DNA of 64,000 nt from Ornithinimicrobium tianjinense (GTDB lineage: Bacteria > Actinomycetota > Actinomycetes > Actinomycetales > Dermatophilaceae): positions 716,016-780,015 of the forward strand of contig NZ_BMEM01000001.1 in assembly GCF_014636495.1 (NCBI RefSeq), written 5' to 3'. Below the pieces are notes generated by a model, which did no database searches, was not told where the DNA came from, and saw only the letters and a list, made by a program, of their open reading frames with translations. Position 1 is the stretch's first letter; each line of letters begins with the position of its first letter. Made by a program: the position numbers and the translations under genes. Shown here one piece after another: positions 34,750 through 43,159 of this stretch.

Positions 34750-34755
34750 TACCGT
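34750..34755 (+). promoter_or_regulatory. -10 element (TACCGT) of the Rho-N-like gene
   Basis: Within GGCATACCGT, ending 6 bases before ATG 34762. Confidence 0.5.
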
Positions 34756-34761
34756 TGAGGG

Positions 34762-35049
34762 ATGGCACCGAAGAAGAGCGACACGGCTCGGGACCCGGGC
34801 CCGAGCGTGAAGGACCCCGAGGTCTACGAGGCGCTGCGCGACGACGGCGCGAGCAAGGAGAAGGCGGCGCGGATCGCCAACGCCGCGGCCGCCAGCTCGC
34901 GGAGCGAGGTCGGCGAACGCGGCGGCGAGGCCGAGAACTACGAGGACCGCACGGTCGAGGAGCTCCGCAGGCGGGCCGCGGAGCTGGACATCGAGGGCCG
35001 CTCCTCGATGGACAAGGCCGAGCTCATCGACGCGCTGCGCAACCACTGA
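34762..35049 (+). CDS. Small protein with Rho termination factor N-terminal (SAP-like) domain
   Basis: A 95-residue basic/acidic protein. The N-terminus (PSVKDPEVYEALRDDGASKEKAARIANAAA) matches a common small actinobacterial family in which KEKAARIAN recurs. The C-terminus (RTVEELRRRAAELDIEGRSSMDKAELIDALRNH) is a Rho-N helical extension of the kind that binds nucleic acid. The role is unknown, and DNA/RNA association is likely from the fold. Probably leaderless and monocistronic, upstream of rph. Confidence 0.82.
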   Translation: MAPKKSDTARDPGPSVKDPEVYEALRDDGASKEKAARIANAAAASSRSEVGERGGEAENYEDRTVEELRRRAAELDIEGRSSMDKAELIDALRNH

Positions 35050-35065
35050 CCCACCGCGCTGCGCA

Positions 35066-35071
35066 TAGGCT
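35066..35071 (+). promoter_or_regulatory. -10 element (TAGGCT) of rph
   Basis: TAGGCT ends 6 bases before ATG 35078. Confidence 0.55.
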
Positions 35072-35077
35072 GGGCGC

Positions 35078-35878
35078 ATGACGACCGGAACGCGCCACGA
35101 CGGCCGCACGCCCGATCAGCTCCGGGAGATCCGGATCACGCGCAACTGGCTCGACCACGCCGAGGGCAGCGTGCTCGTGGAGTTCGGGAAGACGCGCGTG
35201 CTGTGCGCCGCGTCGTTCACCGCCGGCGTGCCGCGCTGGCGCCAGGGCTCGGGCAAGGGCTGGACGACGGCCGAGTACGCCATGCTGCCGCGCTCCACGC
35301 ACACCCGCTCCGACCGTGAGTCGGTCAAGGGCCGCATCGGCGGTCGCACGCACGAGATCAGCCGGCTCATCGGCCGCTCGCTGCGTGCCGTGGTGGACCT
35401 GGAGGCCCTGGGGGAGAACACCATCCAGCTCGACTGCGACGTCCTCCAGGCCGACGGCGGCACCCGCACCTCCGCGATCACGGGCGCCTTCGTGGCGCTC
35501 GTCGACGCCGTCGAGGCGGCCCGCGCCCAGGGCCTCATCAAGGCCGACGCCGAGCCGATCACCGGGTCGGTCTGCGCGGTCAGCGTCGGCGTGATCGACG
35601 GGGAGGCCGTCCTCGACCTCGACTACGAGGAGGACGCGGGTGCGGACACCGACATGAACGTCGTCATGACCGGTGACGGCCGGTTCGTCGAGGTGCAGGG
35701 CACCGCCGAGGGCGTGCCCTTCGACCGCGAGCTGCTCGACGTCCTGCTCGACCTGGCGTCCGAGGGCTGCGCCGAGCTCACCGCGCGCCAGGAGGCCGCG
35801 TTCGGGGCCGACGACATGGGCGGTTCCGACGCGCACGAGGCCGGCGCGGACCTCGACCAGGGCCCGCCGACGTGGTGA
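35078..35878 (+). CDS. rph: Ribonuclease PH
   Basis: A 266-residue phosphorolytic 3'-to-5' exoribonuclease that trims tRNA 3' ends. [47 protein letters not shown], the RGRxxEI-like [20 protein letters not shown] and [18 protein letters not shown] are all present. The C-terminal tail is about 20 residues longer than the E. coli protein. It overlaps rdgB (GTGA), giving the common rph-rdgB pair. Confidence 0.97.
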   Translation: MTTGTRHDGRTPDQLREIRITRNWLDHAEGSVLVEFGKTRVLCAASFTAGVPRWRQGSGKGWTTAEYAMLPRSTHTRSDRESVKGRIGGRTHEISRLIGRSLRAVVDLEALGENTIQLDCDVLQADGGTRTSAITGAFVALVDAVEAARAQGLIKADAEPITGSVCAVSVGVIDGEAVLDLDYEEDAGADTDMNVVMTGDGRFVEVQGTAEGVPFDRELLDVLLDLASEGCAELTARQEAAFGADDMGGSDAHEAGADLDQGPPTW

Positions 35879-36531
35879 GCAGCGCTCCCCGGATCGTCCT
35901 GGCCACCCGCAACGCCCACAAGGTCGTCGAGCTCCGCGAGATCCTCACCGACGCACTCGGGCGCACCGGTCTCGAGCTGGTCGGGCTGGACGCCTTCGAG
36001 GGCCTCGAGGACGTCGTCGAGTCCGGCGTCACCTTTGCGGATAACGCCCTGCTCAAGGCGAGGTATGCCGCTGCCGCCACCGGCCTGCCCGCGCTCGCCG
36101 ACGACTCCGGCCTCGCGGTCGACGTCCTCGGCGGCGCGCCCGGCGTGTTCTCGGCACGCTGGTCCGGACCGCTGGCGGACGTGACGTCCACGTCCCGGGA
36201 CGAGGCCAACAACGCCCTGCTGCTCGCCCAGCTGGCCGACGTGCCCGACGAGCACCGCGGCGCCGGCTTCGTCTGCGCCGCGGCGCTCGTCCTCCCTGGG
36301 GCCGCCCCGGGCTCGACCGGTCAGGAGGTCGTGCGGGAGGGCAGCTGTCGCGGGCGCGTGGCCCGCGAGCCACGGGGGAGCAACGGCTTCGGCTACGACC
36401 CGCTGCTGGTGCGCCCCGACGGCCGCACCCTCGCCGAGCACTCCGCCGAGGAGAAGAACGCGATCTCCCACCGGGGGCAGGCCTTCCGCAGCCTCGGTGA
36501 GGACATCGTCGGACTCCTGGGCCAGGCCTAG
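35875..36531 (+). CDS. rdgB: XTP/dITP (non-canonical purine NTP) pyrophosphatase
   Basis: A 218-residue HAM1-family enzyme that hydrolyses ITP, dITP and XTP to keep inosine and xanthosine out of nucleic acids. [53 protein letters not shown] and [24 protein letters not shown] are the full set of motifs. It starts at GTG 35875 (or GTG 35872) overlapping the rph stop. Confidence 0.96.
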   Translation: MSSAPRIVLATRNAHKVVELREILTDALGRTGLELVGLDAFEGLEDVVESGVTFADNALLKARYAAAATGLPALADDSGLAVDVLGGAPGVFSARWSGPLADVTSTSRDEANNALLLAQLADVPDEHRGAGFVCAAALVLPGAAPGSTGQEVVREGSCRGRVAREPRGSNGFGYDPLLVRPDGRTLAEHSAEEKNAISHRGQAFRSLGEDIVGLLGQA

Positions 36532-36616
36532 GCAACATTCGCGCCGCGCTGGACACTGATCGGACAGCGGTCCACGGAGCGCACGAGTGCCGCTCCCCGC
36601 GAACGGAGGAGTCGCC

Positions 36617-36856
36617 ATGTCGCGACAGACGGTCTACGCGGTCCTCGGTGGTCTGGTCCTGCTCGTCCTCGGAGGTGTCTTCGGGCTGCTCACGGGCATC
36701 AGCGTCGGGGGCAACTACCTGTCCGGTTTCGAGTTCGCCGGCCAGCGGGGCTACGAGGCGACCGGCACCATCGGTCTGTGGGTCGGAGCGGGCCTGGGAC
36801 TGATCCTCGGCGTGCTGGGTGGTCGCTCTCTCGCACGGCGACACCGGGCGTCGTAG
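36617..36856 (+). CDS. Small two-helix membrane protein of unknown function
   Basis: A 79-residue protein with ribosome site CGGAGGA six bases before ATG 36617. Two Gly-rich hydrophobic helices (about residues 6-28 and 52-72) flank a polar loop [20 protein letters not shown]. It ends RRHRAS, so both ends are probably inside. No family recognised. Confidence 0.7.
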   Translation: MSRQTVYAVLGGLVLLVLGGVFGLLTGISVGGNYLSGFEFAGQRGYEATGTIGLWVGAGLGLILGVLGGRSLARRHRAS

Positions 36857-36891
36857 CCGGACCGGAGGAAGGTCACGCCCAGGGCACGGCA

Positions 36892-36897
36892 TACCCT
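36892..36897 (+). promoter_or_regulatory. -10 element (TACCCT) of thrC
   Basis: TACCCT in GGCATACCCTTGT, the same sequence as before the FAH gene. Here the start codon is 35 bases on, so the transcript has a short leader. Confidence 0.45.
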
Positions 36898-36932
36898 TGT
36901 CCTGCCCCGCTCCCGACCTCCGAGGACCCCCT

Positions 36933-38027
36933 ATGGCGCACCAGTGGCGCGGCGTGATCGCCGAGTATGCCGACCGTCTCCCCGCGACGATCACCGAGCG
37001 CGTCGTCACGCTGCGCGAGGGCGGCACGCCGCTGATCCCCGCCGAGCACCTCAGCGAGCTCGTGGACGCGCAGGTGCACGTCAAGTACGAGGGCCTCAAC
37101 CCCACCGGCTCGTTCAAGGACCGCGGCATGACCGCCGCGATCTCCGACGCGGCCCGCAAGGGCGCCAGGGCGGTCATCTGCGCCTCGACGGGCAACACCT
37201 CGGCCAGCGCGGCGGCCTACGCCACCAAGGCCGGTATGACGTGCGGCGTCCTGGTCCCGGCCGGCAAGATCGCGATGGGCAAGCTGAGCCAGGCCATCGC
37301 CCACGGCGCCACGCTGATCCAGGTCGACGGCAACTTCGACGACTGCCTCACGCTGGCCCGCAAGCTCGCGGAGGCCTACCCGGTCGAGCTGGTCAACTCC
37401 GTCAACCCCGCCCGCATCGAGGGCCAGAAGACCGCCGCATTCGAGGTCGTCGACGCGCTCGGGCACGCGCCCGACATCCACTGCCTGCCCGTCGGCAACG
37501 CCGGCAACATCACGGCCTACTGGAAGGGCTACACCGAGTACGCCGACCCGGCCGCCCCCGGTGCGCACGGCACGGCGCCCGCCAGCCGGCGTCCCCGGAT
37601 GTTCGGCTTCCAGGCGGCCGGCGCGGCCCCGATCGTGCTGGGCCACCCCGTCGACGAGCCCGAGACTATCGCGACGGCCATCCGGATCGGCAACCCGGCC
37701 TCGTGGGAGCAGGCGGTCGCCGCCCGCGACGAGTCGGGCGGTCTGATCGACTCGGTCACCGACGAGGAGATCCTCGCGGCGCACCGACTGCTCTCCTCGC
37801 GCGAGGGGATCTTCGTCGAGCCGGCCTCGGCCGCCTCGGTCGCCGGCCTCCTCAAGGCGCACGCGGCCGGGCTCGTGCCCGCGGGGTCGACGATCGCCTG
37901 CACGGTGACCGGCCACGGCCTCAAGGACCCGCAGTGGGCCCTCAAGGGCGCGGACGGTGCCGAGGTGGAGCCGGTGCGGATCGGGATCGACGTCGTCAGC
38001 GCCGCCGACGCGCTCGGGCTGGGGTGA
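36933..38027 (+). CDS. thrC: Threonine synthase
   Basis: A 364-residue PLP enzyme that converts O-phosphohomoserine to threonine. The PLP Lys is residue 62 in [11 protein letters not shown], the phosphate loop is [15 protein letters not shown], and [13 protein letters not shown] marks the substrate region. The longer frame from 36819 is rejected because it would read across the promoter. The next gene thrB starts within the stop (TGATG), forming a thrC-thrB operon. Confidence 0.97.
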   Translation: MAHQWRGVIAEYADRLPATITERVVTLREGGTPLIPAEHLSELVDAQVHVKYEGLNPTGSFKDRGMTAAISDAARKGARAVICASTGNTSASAAAYATKAGMTCGVLVPAGKIAMGKLSQAIAHGATLIQVDGNFDDCLTLARKLAEAYPVELVNSVNPARIEGQKTAAFEVVDALGHAPDIHCLPVGNAGNITAYWKGYTEYADPAAPGAHGTAPASRRPRMFGFQAAGAAPIVLGHPVDEPETIATAIRIGNPASWEQAVAARDESGGLIDSVTDEEILAAHRLLSSREGIFVEPASAASVAGLLKAHAAGLVPAGSTIACTVTGHGLKDPQWALKGADGAEVEPVRIGIDVVSAADALGLG

Positions 38028-38983
38028 TGGCCGAGCTCGAGCCCGGCCTGTCCGTCTCGGTCAGCGTCCCGGCCAGCACGGCCAACCTCGGCCCCGGGTT
38101 CGACGCGGTCGGGCTGGCCCTCGGTCTCCTCGACGAGTATGCCGTCGAGGTCACCCCGCACCCCGGTCACCTCCGGGTGCTGCTGGAGGGGCAGGGGGCC
38201 GACGACCTGCCGACCGACGCGCGCCACCTCGTGGTGGCCCGGCTGCGCGAGGCCCTCGAGGCGTGCGGGATCGGCTGGCTCGACGGCTACGGGCTGCGCG
38301 TCATCTGCCGCAACGCCGTGCCGATGTCGGCGGGGCTCGGCTCCTCGGCCGCGGCGATCGTCGGCGGGCTGGGGCTGGGCTTCGCGCTCGCGCGCGGGGG
38401 AGACCTCACCGAGGCGGACCTCGGCCTGGTCAACACCCGCGCCGGCATCGCCGAGGGGCACCCGGACAACAGCTCGGCGTCGGTCTACGGCGGCCTGACG
38501 ATCTCCTGGATGCCCTCGCCGCAGGTGGTGCGCACCGCGCGCCCCGTGCTGCACGAGGACGTGGCCCCCGTGGTGCTCGTGCCGCGCGACGCCCGGCTGG
38601 ACACCGCCACGGCTCGCGCTGTCCTCGGGCCCCAGGTGTCCCGGCCGGACGCGGTCCGGCAGGCGGGGCGGTCCGCGCTGCTCGTGCACGCGCTGACCTC
38701 CGAGCCGGGCCTGCTGCTCGACGCGACCCAGGACTGGCTGCACCAGGAGCAGCGGCGGGAGGTCTACCCGGTGACGATGGGGGCCGTCGACCGGCTCCGC
38801 GCGCTGGGTCACGCGGCGGTCGTATCCGGTGCGGGACCGACCGTGCTGTGCCTGACCACCGCCGAGGTGGCGGAGATCGTCGTGCAGGAGGTCCGCTCGT
38901 GGGCCGACCCGTGGCAGGTCCTGCAGCCCGGCGTGCCGACGGTCGGCCTCCAGGTGCTCGGCTCGGAGGGCGCTCGCGGCTGA
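38027..38983 (+). CDS. thrB: Homoserine kinase
   Basis: A 318-residue GHMP kinase that phosphorylates homoserine. PASTANLGPGFDAVGLALGL at the N-terminus, the ATP loop VPMSAGLGSSAAAIVGGL and the late AVVSGAGPTVLCL motif are intact. It is coupled to thrC by a one-base overlap. Together the two genes perform the last two steps of threonine synthesis; kbl-tdh in this same window degrade threonine. Confidence 0.96.
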   Translation: MAELEPGLSVSVSVPASTANLGPGFDAVGLALGLLDEYAVEVTPHPGHLRVLLEGQGADDLPTDARHLVVARLREALEACGIGWLDGYGLRVICRNAVPMSAGLGSSAAAIVGGLGLGFALARGGDLTEADLGLVNTRAGIAEGHPDNSSASVYGGLTISWMPSPQVVRTARPVLHEDVAPVVLVPRDARLDTATARAVLGPQVSRPDAVRQAGRSALLVHALTSEPGLLLDATQDWLHQEQRREVYPVTMGAVDRLRALGHAAVVSGAGPTVLCLTTAEVAEIVVQEVRSWADPWQVLQPGVPTVGLQVLGSEGARG

Positions 38984-39002
38984 GCGGTGCCACGATGAGC
39001 GG

Positions 39003-39347
39003 GTGGCCTCCTCGACGCGGATGGTGGCGCTGGGTTTCGGCACGTTCGCCCGTGCCGACCGGATCTACGCGCTCGAGCGCCTCACCGGGGACGAACGCGG
39101 CGACCGGCGCCGCACCAGGGTGTGGGTCGAGGGCGTCGCCGACCCGCTGATCGCCTCCCGGACCGAGGTGACGATCCTGCGGGACATGGGTCAAGGTGCC
39201 GTGGTGGCCGGCCCGGAGCTGGACGAGGCGCTCGACCTGGCAGCCCGGCTCGCGGCGGCGGCGGAGGAGGGGCGGGTCGACCTCAGCGACCTCGGCCGTC
39301 GGGCCCGCAGGCTGCTCGCCTCGACGACCCCCGCGTCCGAGGACTGA
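39003..39347 (+). CDS. Small protein resembling RemA/DUF370
   Basis: A 114-residue protein starting at GTG 39003. MVALGFGTFARADRIYALE and the RRTRVWVEG..DPLIASRTEVTIL stretch are reminiscent of RemA (IGFGNVVNANRIVAI ... RRTRAVIITDS), a DNA-binding biofilm regulator of Firmicutes. The match is weak and by eye only. The C-terminal 45 residues are an Ala/Asp/Leu-rich helix. It follows thrB by 19 bases and may be cotranscribed. If not RemA-like, it is simply a conserved hypothetical. Confidence 0.55.
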   Translation: MASSTRMVALGFGTFARADRIYALERLTGDERGDRRRTRVWVEGVADPLIASRTEVTILRDMGQGAVVAGPELDEALDLAARLAAAAEEGRVDLSDLGRRARRLLASTTPASED

Positions 39348-39369
39348 GCGGTCGACACACAATGACCGC

Positions 39370-40299
39370 ATGAACGCGACGCCTCGCACGACCCTGCCTT
39401 TCCGCCAGGTCGACGTCTTCGGGCCGCCGCGCGAGGCCGACGCCCCGGCTCTGGCCGGACTGTCGGGCAACCCTCTCGCCGTCGTCCACGACGCGGACGA
39501 CCTCGACGACGAGCAGCTCGCGGCCTTCGCGCGCTGGACCAACCTGTCGGAGACGACCTTCCTGCTGTCCCCGACCGACCCGGGTGCCGACTACCGGGTG
39601 CGGATCTTCACCCCGGGTGGTGAGCTGCCGTTCGCCGGCCACCCCACGCTCGGCTCGGCCCACGCCTGGCTGGAGGCGGGCGGCATACCGCGCAGCGAGG
39701 GCGAGGTGGTCCAGGAGTGCGGCGCCGGCCTGGTCAGGGTGAGGAGGGGCGACCGGCTCGCGTTCGCCGCGCCGCCGCTGGTGCGGTCCGGGCCGGTGGC
39801 GGAGGAGGACCGGGCCCGGGTGCTGGCGGCGCTGGGTCTGCGCGAGGCTGAGGTGCTCGACCTGGCCTGGATCGACAACGGACCCGGGTGGGTCGGGGTG
39901 GAGCTGGCCGACGCGGCCGCGGTGCTCGCGGTCGAGCCGGTCGCCGAGCACTTCGGGCGCGTCGACGAGCCGGGGGCGCTCGGGCTGGCGGTCGGCGTGG
40001 TCGGGCGCTGGCCGGACCCGGGTGCGGCGGGCAAGGACGTGGAGGTCCGCGCCTTCTTCCGGGACGGGCCGCACCTCGTCGAGGACCCGGTGACGGGCAG
40101 CCTCAACGCCGGGCTGGGTCAGTGGCTCGTGGGGTCCGGCCGGCTGCCGGACCGGTACGTGGCCGGCCAGGGGACACGGCTGCAGCGCGACGGGCGCGTC
40201 TACCTCGAGCAGGTCGGCGGACAGCTGTGGGTGGGCGGGGACGTGACCACGACCGTGCGTGGCGAGGTCACGCTGGGGCGTGGTCACGCCCGCCGGTGA
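39370..40299 (+). CDS. PhzF-family isomerase/epimerase-like protein
   Basis: A 309-residue PhzF/DapF-fold protein. The catalytic Glu is near residue 61 in NLSETTFLL, and the family motifs RIFTPGGELPFAGHPTLGSA and EDPVTGSLNAGLGQWL are clear. PhzF itself isomerises a phenazine precursor, but most family members stand alone and lack a known substrate, as here. CACAAT ends 6 bases before ATG 39370 and may be a -10. Confidence 0.88.
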   Translation: MNATPRTTLPFRQVDVFGPPREADAPALAGLSGNPLAVVHDADDLDDEQLAAFARWTNLSETTFLLSPTDPGADYRVRIFTPGGELPFAGHPTLGSAHAWLEAGGIPRSEGEVVQECGAGLVRVRRGDRLAFAAPPLVRSGPVAEEDRARVLAALGLREAEVLDLAWIDNGPGWVGVELADAAAVLAVEPVAEHFGRVDEPGALGLAVGVVGRWPDPGAAGKDVEVRAFFRDGPHLVEDPVTGSLNAGLGQWLVGSGRLPDRYVAGQGTRLQRDGRVYLEQVGGQLWVGGDVTTTVRGEVTLGRGHARR

Positions 40300-40305
40300 G
40301 CGAGG

Positions 40306-41124
40306 TCAGCGCAGGCTGCGCGGGTCGAGCTGCGAGGTGACGGCGGCGGCATAGGCGTCCTGACCCGCGGCCGTCGGGTGGAACGGCACCATGTCCTGGG
40401 CCCCGGTGATCCAGGCGTCGGGGGCGTTGACCCCGTGGCCGGAGAACTTCTCGGTGACGTCGACGTACTGGAAGCCGTGCTCGGCCGCCTTGGCCGCGAT
40501 GACCGCGTTGAGCTGGTCGGCGCCGGCGTTGAGGAGCTGCTGCTCGGAGACCGTCGCGACGAGGGGCGTGCCGGTGACGGCGTAGTCGCCGAACTCGGGG
40601 GAGAAGAGGCGCGGGTAGCCGGTGACCACGACGTGCGCCTCGGGCGCGGACGCATGGACCGCCGCGTAGGCGGTGTCCAGCAGGGGCGGCAGGACGTTGG
40701 TGATCGCCCACGTGGACTGCCCGACAGCCCACTCGCAGGTCTCCTCGTCGTAGGCCAGGCACGCGCCGATGGCCTGGGACCACCCGATGTTGTTGCCGCC
40801 GATCGTCACCGTCACCAGCTCCGCGTCGTCGAGCCCGACCAGTTGCGTCTCGAGCATGGTCTGGACGGTCGCTCCGGCGCACGTGTTGTCGTCGTCGAGG
40901 GAGATCTTCTTCCGCGCGTCGAGGCGCTCAGGGTAGGCGGCCTCCGACTGGCCGCAGGCGCCGAGCGGTCCTGAGCCGGCCCCTGAGGCGTAGGAGTCCC
41001 CGAGCGCGTCGTAGGTGACCTCGTCGGGGGCTGCGACGGAGGGGAGAGCGCTCGAGACGGTGAGCGCCAGGACGGAAGCTGCGACTGCTGCGGGGCGCCG
41101 ATGCCCCTGTTCACGGGTTCCCAT
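40306..41124 (-). CDS. Secreted SGNH/GDSL hydrolase (lipase/esterase-like)
   Basis: A 272-residue secreted hydrolase with a signal peptide at about residues 1-32 (VAASVLALTVSSALPSVAA). Nucleophile Ser44 lies in YDALGDSYASGAG, the oxyanion residues in VTIGGNNIGW, and the catalytic Asp/His pair near the end in FHPTAAGQDAY. Several Cys residues (GACG, DNTCAG, ACLAY, TCEW) probably form disulfides, as in the Streptomyces lipases of this class. The substrate is likely an ester or lipid. ATG 41124 is chosen because TACCGT lies 6 bases upstream. Confidence 0.9.
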   Translation of the reverse strand: MGTREQGHRRPAAVAASVLALTVSSALPSVAAPDEVTYDALGDSYASGAGSGPLGACGQSEAAYPERLDARKKISLDDDNTCAGATVQTMLETQLVGLDDAELVTVTIGGNNIGWSQAIGACLAYDEETCEWAVGQSTWAITNVLPPLLDTAYAAVHASAPEAHVVVTGYPRLFSPEFGDYAVTGTPLVATVSEQQLLNAGADQLNAVIAAKAAEHGFQYVDVTEKFSGHGVNAPDAWITGAQDMVPFHPTAAGQDAYAAAVTSQLDPRSLR

Positions 41125-41130
41125 GACGGA

Positions 41131-41136
41131 ACGGTA
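41131..41136 (-). promoter_or_regulatory. -10 element (TACCGT on the minus strand) of the SGNH hydrolase gene
   Basis: Ends 6 bases before ATG 41124, giving a leaderless start and excluding the longer frame. Confidence 0.5.
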
Positions 41137-41193
41137 GTGCCGGGGCACCCTCGCTGTCAGCAAACCGGCTGGGCCGTGCGGCGGACGGTCGCC

Positions 41194-41199
41194 TAGGCT
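41194..41199 (+). promoter_or_regulatory. -10 element (TAGGCT) of tRNA-Leu
   Basis: TAGGCT ends 10 bases before the 5' end of the mature tRNA. Confidence 0.5.
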
Positions 41200-41209
41200 G
41201 GACCCTCGC

Positions 41210-41289
41210 GCGCTCGTGGTGGAACTGGCAGACACGCAGGATTTAGGTTCCTGTGCTCCGGCGTGCGGGTTCGAGTCCCGCCGAGCGCA
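41210..41289 (+). tRNA. tRNA-Leu(UAG)
   Basis: Acceptor arms GCGCTCG (41210-41216) and CGAGCGC (41282-41288) pair fully, with discriminator A. The anticodon loop TTTAGGT at 41242-41248 gives anticodon UAG at 41244-41246, reading CUA/CUN codons. A variable region of medium length precedes the T arm GCGGGTTCGAGTCCCGC. CCA is not encoded. Confidence 0.95.
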
Positions 41290-41290
41290 C

Positions 41291-41767
41291 TCAGGCGGGC
41301 AGGTCGATCCCGAGCTGCTTGGCCAACGAGGCGACGTGGCCCTTGGCGCGCACGTTGTACTTCGCCACCTCGACGACGCCCTGCTCGTCGATGACGAAGG
41401 TCGAACGGATGACGCCCATGACCTTCTTGCCGTAGTTCATCTTCTCGCCGTAGGCGCCGTAGGCCGTGAGCATCTCCTTGCTCTCGTCCGACAGGAGAGG
41501 GAACGGCAGCGACTCCTTCTCCGCGAACCTCGCGAGCTTCGCCGGAGCGTCGGGGGAGACGCCGACCACGGCATACCCCTCCCGGGCGAAGACGGCCTCG
41601 TTGTCGCGGAAGTCGCACGCCTGGGTGGTGCAGCCCGGCGTCATCGCCGCCGGGTAGACGTAGAGGACGAGCGTGCGGCCGGCGAAGTCGGACAGGCTCA
41701 CCTCGTGCCCCTCGGCGTCGGTGAGGGTCCAGGCGGGGGCGGTCTGACCAGGCTCGAGACGGCTCAT
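41291..41767 (-). CDS. bcp: Thioredoxin-dependent peroxiredoxin, Bcp/PrxQ type
   Basis: A 158-residue peroxiredoxin that reduces hydroperoxides. The peroxidatic Cys46 is in TPGCTTQAC and the resolving Cys51 follows five residues later, the atypical 2-Cys PrxQ arrangement. LSDFAGRTLVLYVYP and FVIDEQGVVEVAKY complete the fold. Ribosome site AAGGAG precedes ATG 41767. It is divergent from the DUF3618 gene, and a TCGTCTCAGACGA palindrome lies between them. Confidence 0.94.
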   Translation of the reverse strand: MSRLEPGQTAPAWTLTDAEGHEVSLSDFAGRTLVLYVYPAAMTPGCTTQACDFRDNEAVFAREGYAVVGVSPDAPAKLARFAEKESLPFPLLSDESKEMLTAYGAYGEKMNYGKKVMGVIRSTFVIDEQGVVEVAKYNVRAKGHVASLAKQLGIDLPA

Positions 41768-41856
41768 CGGGGGCTCCTTGAGGGTTCGCTGACACGGCTT
41801 CTGCGTTATCGTCTCAGACGAGACAGATGCCCCCTCACCAGAGGACGACCCAGGAC

Positions 41857-42135
41857 ATGGCCAGCACGCAGACCGCACGTTCGCCCAAGGAGATCGAGGC
41901 CGACCTCGCCGCCACCCGCAACCGGCTGGCGCGCACCGTCGACGAGCTCGCCTACAAGGTCAGCCCGCAGACCCTGAAGGCCAACGCCCTCGCCTCCCTG
42001 AAGTCCTCGGCCAACGACGCGACGTTCGACCAGGACGGCAACCTGCGCTACGACCGCCTCGCCAAGGTGCTCGGCGGGGCTGCCGCGGGCGCGATCGTGC
42101 TGGGCCTGCTGCGCCGCACCTTCAACAAGCGCTGA
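41857..42135 (+). CDS. DUF3618 protein
   Basis: A 92-residue protein of the actinobacterial DUF3618 family: RSPKEIEADLAATRNRLARTVDELAYKVSPQTL is the defining helical segment, followed by a polar middle and a short C-terminal hydrophobic helix (GGAAAGAIVLGLL) ending RRTFNKR. It is probably a small membrane-associated protein. ATG 41857 is preferred over 41827, which lies in the promoter region. corA follows closely and may be cotranscribed. Confidence 0.88.
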   Translation: MASTQTARSPKEIEADLAATRNRLARTVDELAYKVSPQTLKANALASLKSSANDATFDQDGNLRYDRLAKVLGGAAAGAIVLGLLRRTFNKR

Positions 42136-42144
42136 CCTCTCCCC

Positions 42145-43128
42145 GTGATCGTCGACCAGGCGGTCTACCGGACGGGGCAGCGCCAGGAGTGCGGCGACCC
42201 CAGCGACGAGCTGGCGGTGCTGCGCGCCGCGGGCGCCCCCGACAACGACTTCCTCTGGATCGGGCTCAAGGACCCCACCCCCGAGGAATTCGAGTGGGTC
42301 CGCGAGGAGCTGGACCTGCACCCGCTGGCCGTCGAGGACGTGCGCCACGGCAACCAGCGCGCCAAGGTCGAGACCTACGACGAGACGGTCTTCGCCGTCG
42401 TCAAGACCCTGCGCTACGTGGAGTCGACCTCCGACATCGAGACCGGCGAGCTGATGGCCATCATCGGCAACCACTTCGTCGTGACGCTGCGCCGTGGTGA
42501 CGCGGCGCCGCTGCACCACGTGCGCCAGCGTCTGGAGGAGCACGAGCAGGGCCTGCTCCGGGAGGGGCCGCTCGCGGTCCTCCACGGGCTGCTCGACCGG
42601 GTCGTCGACACCTACCGCGAGATCGACGAGGAGGTGGCCGCCGACCTCGCCGAGATCGAGCGTGACGTCTTCGGCGGGGCCAACAAGACCGACTCCTCGG
42701 CGATCTACCGCCTCAAGCGCGAGGTGCTGGAGTTCCGCCGGGCCGCCGAGCCGCTGCGCGTGCCGCTGCAGCAGCTCACCGACAAGAACGGCTTCGTGCG
42801 GTCCAAGGAGCTGCGGCTGCACTTCCGGGACGTCGTGGACCACCTCGCCCTGACGCTGGCCAGCATCGAGTCCTACGACGCCCTGCTCTCGGACGTGCTC
42901 GGCGCGCACCTGTCGCAGATCGGTGTCCGGCAGAACGACGACATGCGCAAGATCTCCGCCTGGGCCGCGATGATCACCGTGCCCACGCTCATCGCCGGCA
43001 TCTACGGCATGAACTTCGACCACATGCCCGAGCTGCACTGGCTCGTCGGCTACCCGCTCGTGCTGCTGCTGATGGCGGTCGTGGTCGGCCTGCTGTGGCG
43101 CTCGTTCACGCGCTCGGGCTGGCTCTGA
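42145..43128 (+). CDS. corA: CorA-family magnesium/cobalt transporter
   Basis: A 327-residue CorA channel. A large acidic cytoplasmic domain precedes two C-terminal helices. The selectivity signature GMN is at about residues 289-291 in AGIYGMNFDHMPEL, and the protein ends with the basic segment RSFTRSGWL. The CorA family forms pentameric Mg2+ channels. The gene starts at GTG 42145. Confidence 0.93.
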   Translation: MIVDQAVYRTGQRQECGDPSDELAVLRAAGAPDNDFLWIGLKDPTPEEFEWVREELDLHPLAVEDVRHGNQRAKVETYDETVFAVVKTLRYVESTSDIETGELMAIIGNHFVVTLRRGDAAPLHHVRQRLEEHEQGLLREGPLAVLHGLLDRVVDTYREIDEEVAADLAEIERDVFGGANKTDSSAIYRLKREVLEFRRAAEPLRVPLQQLTDKNGFVRSKELRLHFRDVVDHLALTLASIESYDALLSDVLGAHLSQIGVRQNDDMRKISAWAAMITVPTLIAGIYGMNFDHMPELHWLVGYPLVLLLMAVVVGLLWRSFTRSGWL

Positions 43129-43159
43129 GGCGACTCGCGCGCTCTGCGACACTGGTCGG

